Source: Cryptomeria japonica
Lineage: Eukaryota; Streptophyta; Pinopsida; Cupressales; Cupressaceae
DNA length: 64,000 nt
NCBI RefSeq assembly: GCF_030272615.1
Contig: NC_081407.1
Span: forward strand, 264,416,574-264,480,573
Reading direction: 5' to 3'
The notes beneath the pieces are model-generated. The model was not told the origin of the DNA. It did no database searches and worked only from the letters and a program-made list of their open reading frames with translations. Positions 46,936 to 59,640 of the stretch are shown here, one piece after another (the first letter of the stretch is position 1; every line of letters begins with the position of its first letter). The translations under genes and the position numbers were made by a program.

Positions 46936-49900
46936 ATGTATAAGAGGGATGCACCGAAGCTGAACAAGTCAAGTTTCTCTACATGGTAGAAAAGGATGAA
47001 GCTGCACCTATCAGGAGTTGGAGAATATGTTGTATATTATTTGGAGAATGATTTTATCACATCGAGCACCTATCCATTTACAATGGAAGAGATAAAGGCA
47101 AAGCAAGAACATATTCAAGAAATGATTGAAATAACATCTGCATTGACCGATTCAGAGATTAATGATATAGAAGGCTGCAATGATGCAAAGGCAATGTGGG
47201 ACAAGCTCATATCTGTGTATGGTGGAGATGAACATGTTCAAAGAGCACAAGTGGATAGTCTAAGAGGACAACTTGAATCTATGAGGATGAATGAAGGTGA
47301 GAACATAACCTAGTACAGTACAAGACCAAAGCAGATTGTCAATCAAATCAAAGGAGCAGGTGGAACTATTGAAGAAAAGGATATAACAAGTAAGTTGTTA
47401 AGAACCCTTCTACCAACTTATGCAATCTGAGTCTCTATAATCAATGAACTAAGGTCTGTACCCAATATGTCAGTTTCTTTAGATGCTACTATTGGTAAGC
47501 TACATGCATTTGAGTTAAGTAACTTTGATAATAGTGGGTCATCGGTAAATACAGTTGAATCTGCATTTAGTTCTTTTCATATTGGTGAATCTGATGATTA
47601 CAATGATAGAATGAGTAAGTACACTAAAGGGGATCATAGCGGAGCAAGTGAAAGATTTCGCAAGAACATGGAGAAAGTACACAAACTATATGAGGAAATC
47701 AGAAAGCAAGAAGAGTTTGAAGCACTTTTAGCCAGAAGGTTACCAAGAGGCAAAGGTAAGTATAAAGGAAAACTACCTTTGAAATGTTTCAATTGTGATA
47801 AGATAGGACATATGGCTTCTAACTGTCCTGACAAAGATTCTACTGAGAAGAGAGATTACCGAGATGATAGACAGAAAGATAATCATTACAGAGGACACCG
47901 AAACTTCAGAAGAAGAGATAGAAAGTCATGCTTAATAGCCGATGAGGAATCCAATGATGATAAATCAGATGAAACTGATACAAAGGAAGTAGTTTATGTG
48001 GCTATCAAAGATGGATCAGATGAAGAAAGGTATGAAGAAAAAGCCCTAATATCTCACATAAATACTAATGATTCTTGGATCATAGATAGTGGATGCTTAC
48101 ATCACATGATAGGTGATAAACACAAGTTTGTTATGTTAGAAGACTCTGATGGAGGCTATGTAAGATTTGGTAATGATGCGCCATGTCCGGTAAAAGGTAA
48201 AGGATCCATAACACTTCTTGACAATGCAAGATGCAATGATGTTTATTGGGTTGAAGGTTTGAAATATAATTTGTTGAGTGTAGCATAGCTAAACAATACA
48301 GGATACCGAATAGAATTTCAGAAAGGAATTGTCAAACTTCATGACAAAAATGGAAAGTTAGTTGCTACCAGGACACAAACAAAAGGTAACACATTTCACC
48401 TTGACTCAACTCGGAATAAATGTTTGTATGCAAAGATAGATGATACCTGGTTATGGCATAAAAGGTTTTGTCATGTAAATTTTGATAATCTAATCCAAAT
48501 AAGTAAGAAGCATCAAGTAAGAGGTCTACCGAGTTTGGAAAAACCTGAGAATGCTATGTGTTGAGGATGCCAGATGGGTAAAATGACAAGATCAAGCTTT
48601 ACAAGTAAGTCCTACACTTCCAAAGGAATTTTAGATCTTGTGCACACTGATCTTTGTGGTCCTATGAAAGTTCAAACTTATTATGGTGATAAATATTTCA
48701 TATTATTTGTGGATGATTACTCAAGGATGATGTCAGTTATGTTTTTAAAAGAAAAATCAGAAGCTTTTCAAATGTTTAAATGGTACAAGGCAAGAGTTGA
48801 AAATGAAACAGGAAGACAACTGAAATGTCTTAGATCAGATAGAGGAGGAGAGTTCACATCTGATGAGTTCAACTTATTCTGCAATGATCATGGTATTAAA
48901 AGACAGGTCTCTGCACTGAGAACTCCACAACAAAATGGAATTGCTGAGAGAAGAAATAGATCTATTGTGGATTGTGCTAGAACCCTGATGATTGAAAAGA
49001 AAGTGCCACAAACATTTTGGAGAGAAGCAATAAGCACAGCAGTTTACACCCTGAACCGAGTACAACTAAAGAAAGGAACTTTGAAGACACCATATGAAAT
49101 CTGGTATGACAAGAAACCTAATGTAAGTTATTTTAAAATATTTGTAAATAGATGCTATGTACACAAAGATGATAGAAATGGCAAGTTTGATCAGAAAAGT
49201 GAAGAAGGGACATTTCTTAGTTATTCTTCTAGAAGTAAAGCATTTAAATGTCTGATCAAATCATCTAACAAAATAGTAGAAAGTGCAAATGTGAAAATTG
49301 ATGAATTTGCAGAAAGGAATGATGAAGGAAATTCCAAGGAACCAAAAGATTATGATGAATTTGTCTATGTTCAATCGACAAGTCCTACCGAGAAAACTGT
49401 AGAAGGAAATGAAGAGAATATTCAGTTACCGAGTGATGAAGAAGATCATACAGAGCCTACCAAGCCTGTATTAGCCAAGTATGTCATAAGACATCATGTA
49501 TCAAGTCAGATTATAGGAGATAAGGATGATCCAGTAATGACAAGGAACAAATTGAGACAGAACACATGTCTGATATCTAAATTTGAACCGAGAATAGTGA
49601 AAGAGGCATTTAACAGTGAAGATTGGATAAATGCTATGATAGAAGAGATTGATCAAATCAAGAAGAATGACACATGGACACTGGTCCCAAGACCGAAAGA
49701 CAAAAATGTAATCGGTACAAAGTGGATTTTCAGAAACAAGCTGAATGAAAAAGGTGAGGTCATTCAAAATAAAGCAAGACTAGTTTGCAAAGGTTATGCT
49801 CAAGAAGAAGGAATTGATTATGGTGAAACTTTTGCACCTGTGGCTAGACTTGAAGGAGTAAGAACATTGTTGGCATATGCTGCTTTCAAAAATTTCAAAT

Positions 49901-51117
49901 TATATCAAATGGATGTCAAATCTGCATTTCTGAATGGTATATTAGAAGAAGAAATTTTTATTGAACAACCTGAAGGATTTGTTGAAGACAAGAATAAAGA
50001 TTAGGTATGTAAATTGAACAAAGCTTTATATGGTTTTAAACAAGCACCTAGAGCATGGTATGAAAGATTGCACTCTTATCTAATCAACATTGGTTTTATA
50101 AGGACAAGTGAAAACAACAATATGTACATGAAGAATGATGAAAATGGAATATTGATCTCAGCCATATTTGTTGATATTATCTTTTGTGGAAATGACTCTC
50201 TATGCAAGAACTTTGGAAATGAAATGAGCAAAGAATTTGAGATGTCATTAATCAGTGAGATAAAGTATTTTATAGGTTTACAAATACTACAAATGAAGAG
50301 TGAGATTTTCATTACTCAATCCAAGTACATAAAGAAAATCTTGAAGAAATTTGGAATGGAGGATTCAAAACCAGTAAGTACTCCTATGACTACCAACTGT
50401 AAACTATCAAAGAATGATGAATCTGCATCTGTTGATGAGACAATTTACTAATCCATGATTGGAAAGTTGCAATATGTTGTTCACAGTAGGCCAAACATAG
50501 CACATGCAGTAGGTATAGTTGCAAGATTCTCTGCAGATCCTAAGGAAACACACATGACAGCAATCAAGAGAATTTTCAGATACTTGAAAGGCACTAAGGA
50601 TTATGGCTTAGTATATCAGAAAGGAAATGACTTTGATTTAAAAGTTTATACTGATGCTGATTGGGCAGGCAACATTGATGACAGGAAAAGCACAAGTGGA
50701 GGAGCTTTCTTTTTAGGAGAAAGACTAGCGTGTTGGCTTAGCAAGAAATAAGGATGTGTTTCACAGTCAACAGCAGAAGTTGAATACGTTGCTACAACAT
50801 TGAATTGTACCAACATATCATGGATCAAACAACTGTTGGATGGTATAAATGAGAAAGTTACCGAGCCAGTAACTATATTCTGTGACAATACTAGTGCCAT
50901 TAACATTTCAAAGAATCCTATTATGCACTCTAAGACAAAGCACATCTCTATCAAATATCATTATCTTAGAGAAGAAGCTCAAGAGAAGAAAGTGGTGTTG
51001 GAGTATGTTAGCACAAAGGAACAAATAGCAGAAATCATCACCAAGCCACTACCAAGGGATACTTTTGAGTATCTCAAAAGTAAGCTAGGGGTCCTACCCC
51101 TATCTTCTACTCAATGA
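46936..51117 (+). pseudogene. Gag-pol polyprotein of Copia C (single frame, eight stops)
   Basis: From ATG 46936 to TGA 51115-51117 is one frame of 1393 codons with no frameshift. Gag ends in the zinc knuckle CFNCDKIGHMASNC (residues 284-297). The protease motif IDSGC is near 384. Integrase has HTDLCGPM (Asp 572), SDRGGEF (Asp 635) and [14 protein letters not shown] has [25 protein letters not shown] and [13 protein letters not shown]. RNase H has TDADWAG (Asp about 1240), VEYVA and CDNTSAIN. Stops at 46987, 47311, 47428, 48286, 48562, 50002, 50449 and 50749 are TAG, TAG, TGA, TAG, TGA, TAG, TAA and TAA. The RT active site reads FVD-I at 50167, lacking the second Asp of YVDD. A Met choice at 46936 gives the expected MYKRDAPKLNKSSFSTW start. 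Confidence 0.93.
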
Positions 51118-51525
51118 CCAAGTTCGGTGAAAGCATCAATTCAATGACTCTACAGAATATCTTTTAGGAGTTGATGCTGATTTAAACACTTTAGGAGGTT
51201 TTCTAAAGGTGTGCAGGAAACAAATACAGGGAACATGAATTGAAGACATAAATGCTCTAACCAAGACTAAATTGACACACAATAGCAGGAATTCACTTCT
51301 TAGCGAAAGAAAATATGTTTTAGTTCTTTACTTTTTGGCATTGTTGTCAAAGGGGGAGAAGACTGAAGAAAAGGGGAGAAGACTGAAGAAAAGAGGAGAA
51401 GACTAATGTATGGGGGAGAATTTTGATGATAGGAGGAGAGCATTTCAGCATTTCAGAATCTTACAACAATCTGAATCAATTAGGTCAAATAAATTGGTTT
51501 TGCCATCAATGCCAAAGGGGGAGAT
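51118..51525 (+). other. 3' untranslated part of Copia C with polypurine tract
   Basis: Contains three purine blocks of the form GGGGAGAAGACTGAAGAAA (about 51353-51412) and the final AAAGGGGGAGAT directly before the 3' LTR. The last is the likely primer for plus-strand DNA; the earlier blocks may be decayed duplicates. Confidence 0.75.
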
Positions 51526-53025
51526 TGTTGGCATTTGGCATTATAACAAACAAGGAGAGATTGTTGGCATTTCAATAAGGATATTGAGAAGGTTGTTGAT
51601 GATTATGGATATAACTGATTAAGGATGTTTACTATCTTAATATTATTATTTTGTCATTGATGTCAGGAAATTGATTTTCTAATTCAGTATGATGTTGCCA
51701 TATCTTGAGAAGTATGATTTTATGAGTATAAAGATGTTAGTAAAAGACACAAAAAGAATATGATGAATAAGTTATTCAATGGGCAACTATTACCGAGCTA
51801 GACAATGATGAGATCATGATGTTTAGATTGTTTTGATATCATACATATGTTATTGATTGTAAGGTTAATACTATACTATGTTACCGAGCAAAGAACCTAG
51901 TTGGTAAACCCTAAGGTTATGGCTATCGGTTAATGAAGGCAGAATGTCTACCAAGTGAAGTTTAGTATTTACCGAGTTGCAACCGAGTAATAACAGAATG
52001 CATTGAATGAATAAAAGAATTATTTAATGAAGGAAGTTGATGAGCTGGCTATGATTAAATGATTGGTATGCCATGAATGAAGTTTGTTAAAGAATCTATG
52101 GCAAAGGAAAATCGACAGGAAGATCTACAGCTCAGATTGAACCGCAATACCCTAGCACAAGTTCCAAGAAATGTATGCAAGTTCCAAGGTGGGGTAAAAC
52201 ATTTTCAGATCGAAGGATACATTGAACCTGGTCAAAGTTTGAAGATCTGATGGCTATGATTGATCATGGGAAATGTGATCAAAGAGATTAAGCAGTTGGC
52301 AAATTGTTTATAAATAAGGAACTGTTGATAAACAATGTATGTGGGCAAGTGTATGCAGAGGGATGCTACATAGTGATTACCGAGCACAGAAGCTTGAAGA
52401 CCTGTTTGAATAACAGAGTATAGAGCCCAGCAGATGGACAAGATTAGTTCTATGTCTATATTGTATTGAGCAAATAAGAATCTGCTTTAGCATTTCAGAT
52501 GTGAAGTTGCAGATAGATTTTTATTACTATTATTTTGTAAAGTGACAAAAAATCTCTTAACCAAGTGGACTTAACAGTCTTATTTGTAAAACCCTCTAGA
52601 AAGGTGACATTTTGGTTGAGTGTTTGAAATCCTTTAACAAGGTCACTTCTAACAAGGTGAATATCCTAACAGATCTAAGGGAAATCCCTTAACCGGGTCA
52701 CATCTAGCAATGTGTTTGTAATCTTTAACAGGATTTGCTTTTAACTGAGCATACTCTAGAAGAGTATATTTCTTAGTGGGTCCGAAATCCCACAGTGGTT
52801 TTTCCCTATTTGGGTTTCCACGTTAAATCTGGTGTTATGAGTGTTATGATGTTTATAAGCTTTTGAGTTTGCATGTTTAGCAATTTTGGTTATATTACTG
52901 AAGTATATGTTACCGAGGTTGAATCTGATGTTTTTATGGAAGATTAAGTTTGTATGATTCACCCCCCCCCCCTCTCATCTTATTAGTTTGGCGTTTGTAC
53001 TTAACATTAAGTATCGGAACTATCA
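51526..53025 (+). repeat. 3' LTR of Copia C
   Basis: 1500 bp, TG...CA. Near its start a second GAGATTGTTGGCATT occurs at 51557-51571, 36 bp after the first TGTTGG; the 5' LTR lacks the intervening piece. It contains a run of nine C near 52962. Confidence 0.92.
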
Positions 53026-53030
53026 CTATA

Positions 53031-53453
53031 GGCATATCATTTGAGCATTGTTGTTATAGGCAATTGCATCTTAGATTTAGTTTAATTTGATCATTTTCTA
53101 GCATAATTGTTGAATCATGTAGCTTAATCAATCTCTTTTCTAGCTTAATTGCATCATCATCATAGCTTAATCATGAATATCATTAGCTTAATTAGTCTCT
53201 TGGATCAATGTAGCTTAATCAATCTCATCTTTGCATATCATTATCATTTTAAATCCTCCATCTAGGTGTAGTCAAGTCACTGGGATTGCTTATCCAGATC
53301 TGAGAGCAAATCCATACTTGCATCTCTTAGGAGGCGATAGGTCGCTTTGTCATGGTTCATCTTTATTTGCTTATTATTTGCCAACCATTCTTTTTACGAT
53401 CTATTGAGTGTTTTGTGTTGCAGCTGCAGGTATCACACTTCACAGGCATGACA
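53031..53453 (+). repeat. 5' LTR of F, second part
   Basis: Continues the F LTR after Copia C (TAGGCATATCATTTGAGC, mirrored by TTAGGCATTG on the left) and ends at CAGGCATGACA, 3 bp before the primer site. Rich in AGCTTAATCA repeats. Confidence 0.7.
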
Positions 53454-53456
53454 TTT

Positions 53457-53475
53457 TGGCACCCACCGTGGGGCC
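53457..53475 (+). other. Primer binding site of F
   Basis: TGGCACCCACCGTGGGGCC, directly after the LTR. Plant Gypsy elements often have TGGCGCCCACCGTGGGGCC here. I do not assign the tRNA. Confidence 0.7.
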
Positions 53476-55602
53476 AGAAATCTCATTTTTGGACTCTTAG
53501 CATCATCAAATTTCTAATCTAGCAAGTTTTTGGTCGAGTCTGATTCAGAATTTTGTACGAGTTCCCTTTCTACCTCGTACGAGTTCCTTTGTGTCCTCGT
53601 AGGAGCAGGTGAGAATTGTCGTTCGAAAATATGTTTCTGTGTTATCAAAGAAGATTACATTTTAGGGTTTTCATGCTTCAATTTGATTATTACTAATGCT
53701 GACCTTGGTCTGTTTGTGAGCTTTTCGGTAGCCTAACTAGTTTTTGCAGGATGATTGTTGAAGATTATGCTTGTCAAAGCTTCATATCATCCAAACATCA
53801 TGACTATTAATGTATCTATTTTGCAGGTTGCCTAGGAGGACTCAACCAAACTTTATGTCTTCTTTAAATTTTCTAGGCACACTTGTTTTTGCTAAAGGGA
53901 ATGAACAAACATGTATTGTGTGTTTTTTATGATAGGCAAGTATGCTCTCACCTTTCTTAGGTGATCAAAAACCAGACTCATCCTTTGCTTTCAATAGTGC
54001 ATATATTTAGCAGGCCTGCCCTCCCGAGGAGCCTATAAGGCCAAAGCCATTAAGGTCGGTGAGACGGGAATGACCCAAGTGGGAAAGGCTAATGCCAAGT
54101 ACTCCAACCCACTATAAAATAAATATGATTTGATGAAAATCAAGTCAACGACAGTGCTAGGGAATAGCTCTCCTTTGTACCTTAGGGTATATCAAACCTT
54201 GGTTTTCAAGGTTGGGAGACCTCTTAATTGAGTTTATACCCCGATGCGCTGAATGGGTCCCTTACTAGTTCCAATTAAGATTAGAAGCTACCTGATTCAC
54301 CTCTGAAAGGGGGATAATCTTTGTGCAAGAGAGATAGTAACTCTCCCAAGACACTTGCCATATCATGCTCCCATTAGCATTTGGAGTCAGATAATACGGT
54401 GTTTAGAATCCATTGTGTGAGACTCAACGGCCGTATTCTGATTAGCTATTGGGTGTGTACCTAAGTTTGTAAGAAAAGGTTTTCTCTCTCAGCCAACTTC
54501 CTTAGGTAGCGTATTGTGCTTGAGGTCACTTAACATATAAAGTTTTTTCTATCTTCGTCCCTAAAACAAAAAATCAGCCATCTAAAAAAAACTGGAAAAT
54601 AGAAGCAAAACATCAAATTTCATTAATCAAAAATCTGTCCAAACAAAGTTTTTGTCTCTGTTCTGTCCTCTGTCGTGCGATTTTGTTAGTTTGTCGTACG
54701 AGGCATCTAGTTTATCATCTAGTCCAGTGATAATTGTCGTATGAGCCAGTTTAGCAGAAAATTTTGTGTTATCTTTTTTTGTCTGGCCCAATAGGAATTG
54801 TCATACAAATCATCTTAGTAGAGACTTTTGTGTCATCATTTGTCATATGGTTCTCTAAGAAAGTTTGTACAAGTTTATGTCTTTTGTCGTGCGAGATTTC
54901 TGGTTTGTCGTATGAGCCTATCTAAATTGTCGTTTGGGGCTGTATAATCTGTCGTACAAATTTAAGTCTCTATCTATCCAGAACTGTCTTCTTGCATGTC
55001 TTTTTCAGATCTATCATATTTACTTGGTCAGTTTACAGTGAGCATAAACACTTATTATCTATCATTCTATGCTTAGATTGTCTTCTTGGTTCGCTTGGTC
55101 AAGTTATCATCTATCAAATTGGACTCTAGAAATAGACACCTCAAGATTTTTCAAGTATTCACATTCAACAAGTTCAAGATCTAAACATCTCAAAGTGCAT
55201 TATCACCCTCTTTGATAAACTAATCACTCAAAACATAGTTTCTCATCAGGATCTATCATCCTCTATCACGAAACTACAACTTTTGGTCAAGACAATCTTG
55301 TCCCACATCGTAGGATATATCATTCCTATTGGACTTAACTTTTATCAAAATCATCATCATTGCACTCCAAAACCGAAGATCAAAAAACTTGCAAACTTTT
55401 AAACACTTGAATCATCTTTTCATGTCATATCACTCTATCACATTTACATTGACAGTTGATCACTTATCAAAACAACTTTTGGACAATCAAATCCTAGCAC
55501 AATATCTAACACAGGTGTATGCTCGTTTTAACCAGGGCCTAGAGAAGAAAGATTACAGAAACAAAAATACAAACATTTGAAATAACTGAAGATCATAGAA
55601 CC
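53476..55602 (+). other. Long leader of F, no gene
   Basis: About 2.1 kb between the primer site and gag. Two clusters (53550-53630 and 54670-54965) carry repeated GTCGTACGAG-like words, whose core TCGTACGA is palindromic. Between them is a GGTCGGTGAGACGGGAATGAC segment. The 5' part includes several GT/AG sites typical of leaders that may be spliced. Small ORFs are unsupported. Confidence 0.55.
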
Positions 55603-57400
55603 ATGGAACATGAAGATGAAATACAAGTTGAAGAGGAAATAATAGAACAACATGTCAGAGACATCAAAAAAGATACTCAATTCGATAAATTTACGTAGAA
55701 AATATTGGAGGGAGAAAAAGAAAAATATTTCCTAATGTTAGCAAAATCTGGTGCTACACTCCCCCGAGATTTTGATGTGAACAAATTGACACAAAAGAGA
55801 AGTGACCCCCCTCTTAATAACGAATAATATAAGGATATTTTTGGTCTCAAAATTAATGACACGTCAATTCCTAGTAACACCAGAACCAATGAGGAAAGTT
55901 ACATTCCCAAAAGGGATGACGTAGAAATTCTAAATAATGTTCAATCCAATGAGGATACGGGAAGGGGTAGAGATGATACAAGAAGAGATCAAGATCCTCC
56001 TAGAATGAAAAATCATGGTTATGCTAGAACAAATCATGTTGATAATCCTATTGTAACTCTCACACAACAAATACAAACACTGCAAACGCAAATTTAAGAT
56101 ATGCAAAGAAGAAATGTTAGAAGATACTCACTTCAAGAAATATGTCCTTATCCATTCGACAGAAATTTAAACATGATACCATTTCCTATAGGTTGTGAAA
56201 CTCCTAGATACGAAAAATATGATGGAAGCTCTGACCCTCAAAATCATATATGAGAATTTTGCACAATGAGTATGGAGGTTGCACACGAGGATACCTACTT
56301 GATGAGATTATTTTTGAAAAGCTTAACTGGACTAGCTATGGAATGGTTCTCCAAACTTCCACCTGGAATCAAATCATTCTCAAAATTGGTGGATAAGTTG
56401 GTTTCACAATACTCTTACAACATACAACATGAAGTAACAATGCTAGACCTATGTAATGCCAAACAAAAGAGTGGAGAACCTCTCATGATATTGTTACAAA
56501 GATGGAGACGGTTAGCTTCATGATATCCTCGTACAATGCCAGAGTATGAAAAAATGAACATATTCATCGACAACCTAAATGATCAAATGAGTTATCATCT
56601 AAAAATGAAAGGACATCAAATTTTTGGAAAGATGATTGATAATGGAATCAGAATGGAGGAAGCCATAATAAAGAAGGGTGAGTTGAAAATATACAAAGAA
56701 TGAGTTCACCCTCCTAACAACACTAACAACAACAACAATGAGAAGCCAAAGTTTTGGAATAGAAATCATAATGTTGTCAATAATGGAATAGTGGATAACA
56801 ACAATGTGAAACCAAAATAACCGGTTTTTAATTTACCCCATCACTCAACAGTGGCTCAACAAAAAAACAATCACCAAAAAGCAACTATCAAAAATTTCTT
56901 TCGAAGGCAATTTACAAACATTGGTGAACCTCTTGGGTCAGCACTAAAGACACTTCTTGCAAAGAAATTGATTACTTTGCCAGAAGAAAAGAACTACGAA
57001 CCTTAAGTAAAACCCCCTTGGTGGAATGATAACCATTATTGTGATTTCCATCGAAACAAGGGACATCACACAGATAATTGTTAGCGGTTGAAACACTTCA
57101 TCCAAGATTTGATTGATAATGGAGTAATAACTATGGATGGACATATGCCAAATGAATCTCATACAGCTTTTAAAACTCCACTCCCAAACTATGAGAAGGC
57201 TGAATCATCAATAACAAATAATGCTAAGGGTAAAGCGAAGGTAAACTACGCTCATGCGTATGATATTGTGGTAAATGTGATTGTAGTTAAAGAAAAACAA
57301 AATCAAGAACTTGCTCATGCTATCACAAGAAGCAAAGCTAAAGTTATTTTTTCGGGTCTTACAACAAACATGTCATCCACTACAAAATAATATAATCTAG
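55603..57400 (+). pseudogene. Gag of element F (decayed)
   Basis: Frame from ATG 55603. It carries the retrotransposon gag core: YEKYDGSSDPQNHI, LFLKSLTGLAMEWFSKLPPG and SFSKLVDKLVSQY (56200-56420). A zinc-binding-like motif WWNDNHYCDFHRNKGHHTDNC follows near 57017-57081, the C-x2-H-x5-H-x4-C form of Tat elements. At least ten stops interrupt the frame. Several fit W-to-stop (TGG to TGA/TAG) or R-to-stop changes. The product would package element RNA. Confidence 0.83.
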
Positions 57401-58302
57401 TGGAGAAATTGCAGAAAATGCCTGCATGAATATCCATCTTAGAACTTTTAAAACTTTCACCTGCACACAAAGAAATTATTGAAAGAGCATTAGTAGATAC
57501 AACAGTGTCTAAAGATCTAGATATAGATCAATTCCAAACCATGGTGGGACACCTCACAACCCCTCATTGCTTAGCATTCATCGAAGAAGATGACATGTCC
57601 TTGCAAGATCCCCATAATGCTTCCTTGCATATCAAACTCATCATTCACAAGATGCGAGTTAAACGTATCCTAATAGATGGAGGAGCTGGCTTAAATATTT
57701 GCTCTTTGAGTCTAGTCCATGCTCTAGGTTATTCAGAAGATGCAGTTGATCCCCAAAAAAAGATCACCATTAAAGCATATGATGAAGAAGAGCGTTCCTC
57801 TAAAGGAATTGTGATGTTACTTATAAGAGTGGAACCTTTACAGAAAGACACAGTATGTCAGGTTCTAAACTTGGACTTATCATACAACATACACTTGGGA
57901 AGACCCTGGATACATGACATACAAGTTGTTCCATCCACATATCATCAGTGCCTAAAGTTTCCTTACAATGGGCAGGAAATCACGATCTCAGTAGATTCAA
58001 ATCCATTTCCGTATTGTAGTAATCTCAAACCAGCTCAAGAAGTCATTATTCCTCATAACAGGGAGGCATCATCTTCGAACACACAATCTAAAGAAAAATC
58101 ATTTGCCTCAATTTTGTCAAGTATGGAAAAACAAATGCAGCTAAGAGATCGAGGGAATGGAGAATATTCAATATCACAATTACCACTTTCTCCTAAATCC
58201 TTTGGAAAACCATCAAACTCTAAACAACAACCAATTGTGAAACATCTTCTGATATTTAATGGAGCATTTGTTAGTGTTGGGACCTTATCAAAGGAAACAT
58301 AA
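57401..58302 (+). pseudogene. Protease region of element F
   Basis: Open from 57505 to 58302 in the same frame as gag. The aspartic protease motif ILIDGGAGLNIC lies near 57670-57705, followed by ALGY, IHLGRPWIHD (57890-57915), the usual C-terminal motif of Gypsy proteases, and a charged linker. It is the longest unbroken part of F. The product would process gag-pol. Confidence 0.82.
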
Positions 58303-59640
58303 GACAAAGATGTACTACAATGGCTATACAAGGATGAAGAAGTCCAACAAAAGATCAACAATGTTCGCATACCTACAAAAAAGTATGGAAAAGGATTTAA
58401 CATTCTCAAAAAAATGGGATACACTATAACAACTCCTATAGGGAAAAGAAAAGAAGTTATATCAGAACCTAACCAACCTTACACTCAACAAGCTATAGAC
58501 AAAATAGGCTTAGGATATGGACAAGTTACTCTACCAGAAGACGCATCTTTTAGCCAACAACAAGAAGAATATGAAAATAGACAAGAACAAATAGAAATTG
58601 AAAGAGAAGAAACATCAGCTAAGCAACAAGCACAAGCAAACATGAAATGGGAAAAGAAATGAGCTTCAAATCAACAGTAAAAACAAACTAAAAGCACCTC
58701 CCAAGCAGCCTTAAATCTCAATCAAAACAAGCATGAACCTAGTACTAATCAAGGAGAGCTCATAGTAGGGTTGAAAGAACTCAATCTTAGTCCAGAAGAG
58801 GTTGAATATGAAAGAAGAAAAGATATAGCAAGAAAAGTTGAAGAAACAAATCAAATACTATATGAACAAATCTGTAGATTGCAAGCTATAAGTGAGACAA
58901 ATTCTAACGAATGGGAATGGGATTCTTATCACTCTGAAGAATCAGCTGAATAAAATTGTTTTGAAGAATATGTAGGAGTTGATGTAGTTCACACATATGC
59001 AGGGTAAACGTTAGGAACTAGCTCACTTGATTTAGAATCACATTCGGCTGACTTGGACTTAATCGAGGACGATCACGAGCTCCTTGTGCAAGGTCATTCT
59101 AATGAGAGTACTGTTCTAGACATAAACATACATATCAAAAACTTTGATACATCCGTCATGACCCTTGATACTCTCGAAACATCTCAACCTGATGACCCCC
59201 TACCTCTAATCCACCCCAAACTTATTGATTGGGAAAATGAAGGACATATTGTCATTAATACCTTTCTGAATGACCATACCATATCCGTATATCTTAATGC
59301 AATTGAACCCACAATAACTCTCACCAGGAATTTCAGAAATGCATCTTCCAGTCAAGTGGGTGCCAAATCTCCTAGTCGCTAACATGAAAATAAAGAAAAC
59401 AATATCAGGTCTAATGCTGAAAACCATTTCTTGGCAACATTAGATCATGAAAAAGTAAAAAGAAAGGATGCATCTAACGGTGAAAACCTCCTCGAGGCAC
59501 CAGAAGATGGGAGATTTGACACTTTACCTACGTACTATGAAGAAAGGTCATCCATTTTGATCGAATCAATAGAGGTAGTTAACATTAGGAAAACAGAGCA
59601 ACCAACGATCCTACATCCAGCCACTTCGCTATCAGAAGAA
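58303..59640 (+). pseudogene. Protease-RT linker of element F
   Basis: Same frame, with about six stops. GYTITTPIGKRKE and IDKIGLGYGQ, then a Gln/Glu-rich segment (58540-58660), as found between protease and RT in Tat elements. No catalytic motif. 59431-59640 leads into RT. Confidence 0.65.

Larger units (their letters stand above)
45368..53025 (+). mobile_element. Copia retrotransposon C, structurally complete
   Basis: TGTTGG at 45368 and ACTATCA at 53025 are flanked by perfect CTATA duplications (45363-45367, 53026-53030). The 5' LTR is 45368-46870 and the 3' LTR 51526-53025, about 95-97 per cent alike by eye. The primer site, polyprotein and polypurine tract are all present. Coding order gag, protease, integrase, RT, RNase H identifies Ty1/Copia. 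Its gag closely resembles that of A, so the two belong to one lineage. It inserted in the 5' LTR of F, 59 bp after the TATA box. Confidence 0.95.
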
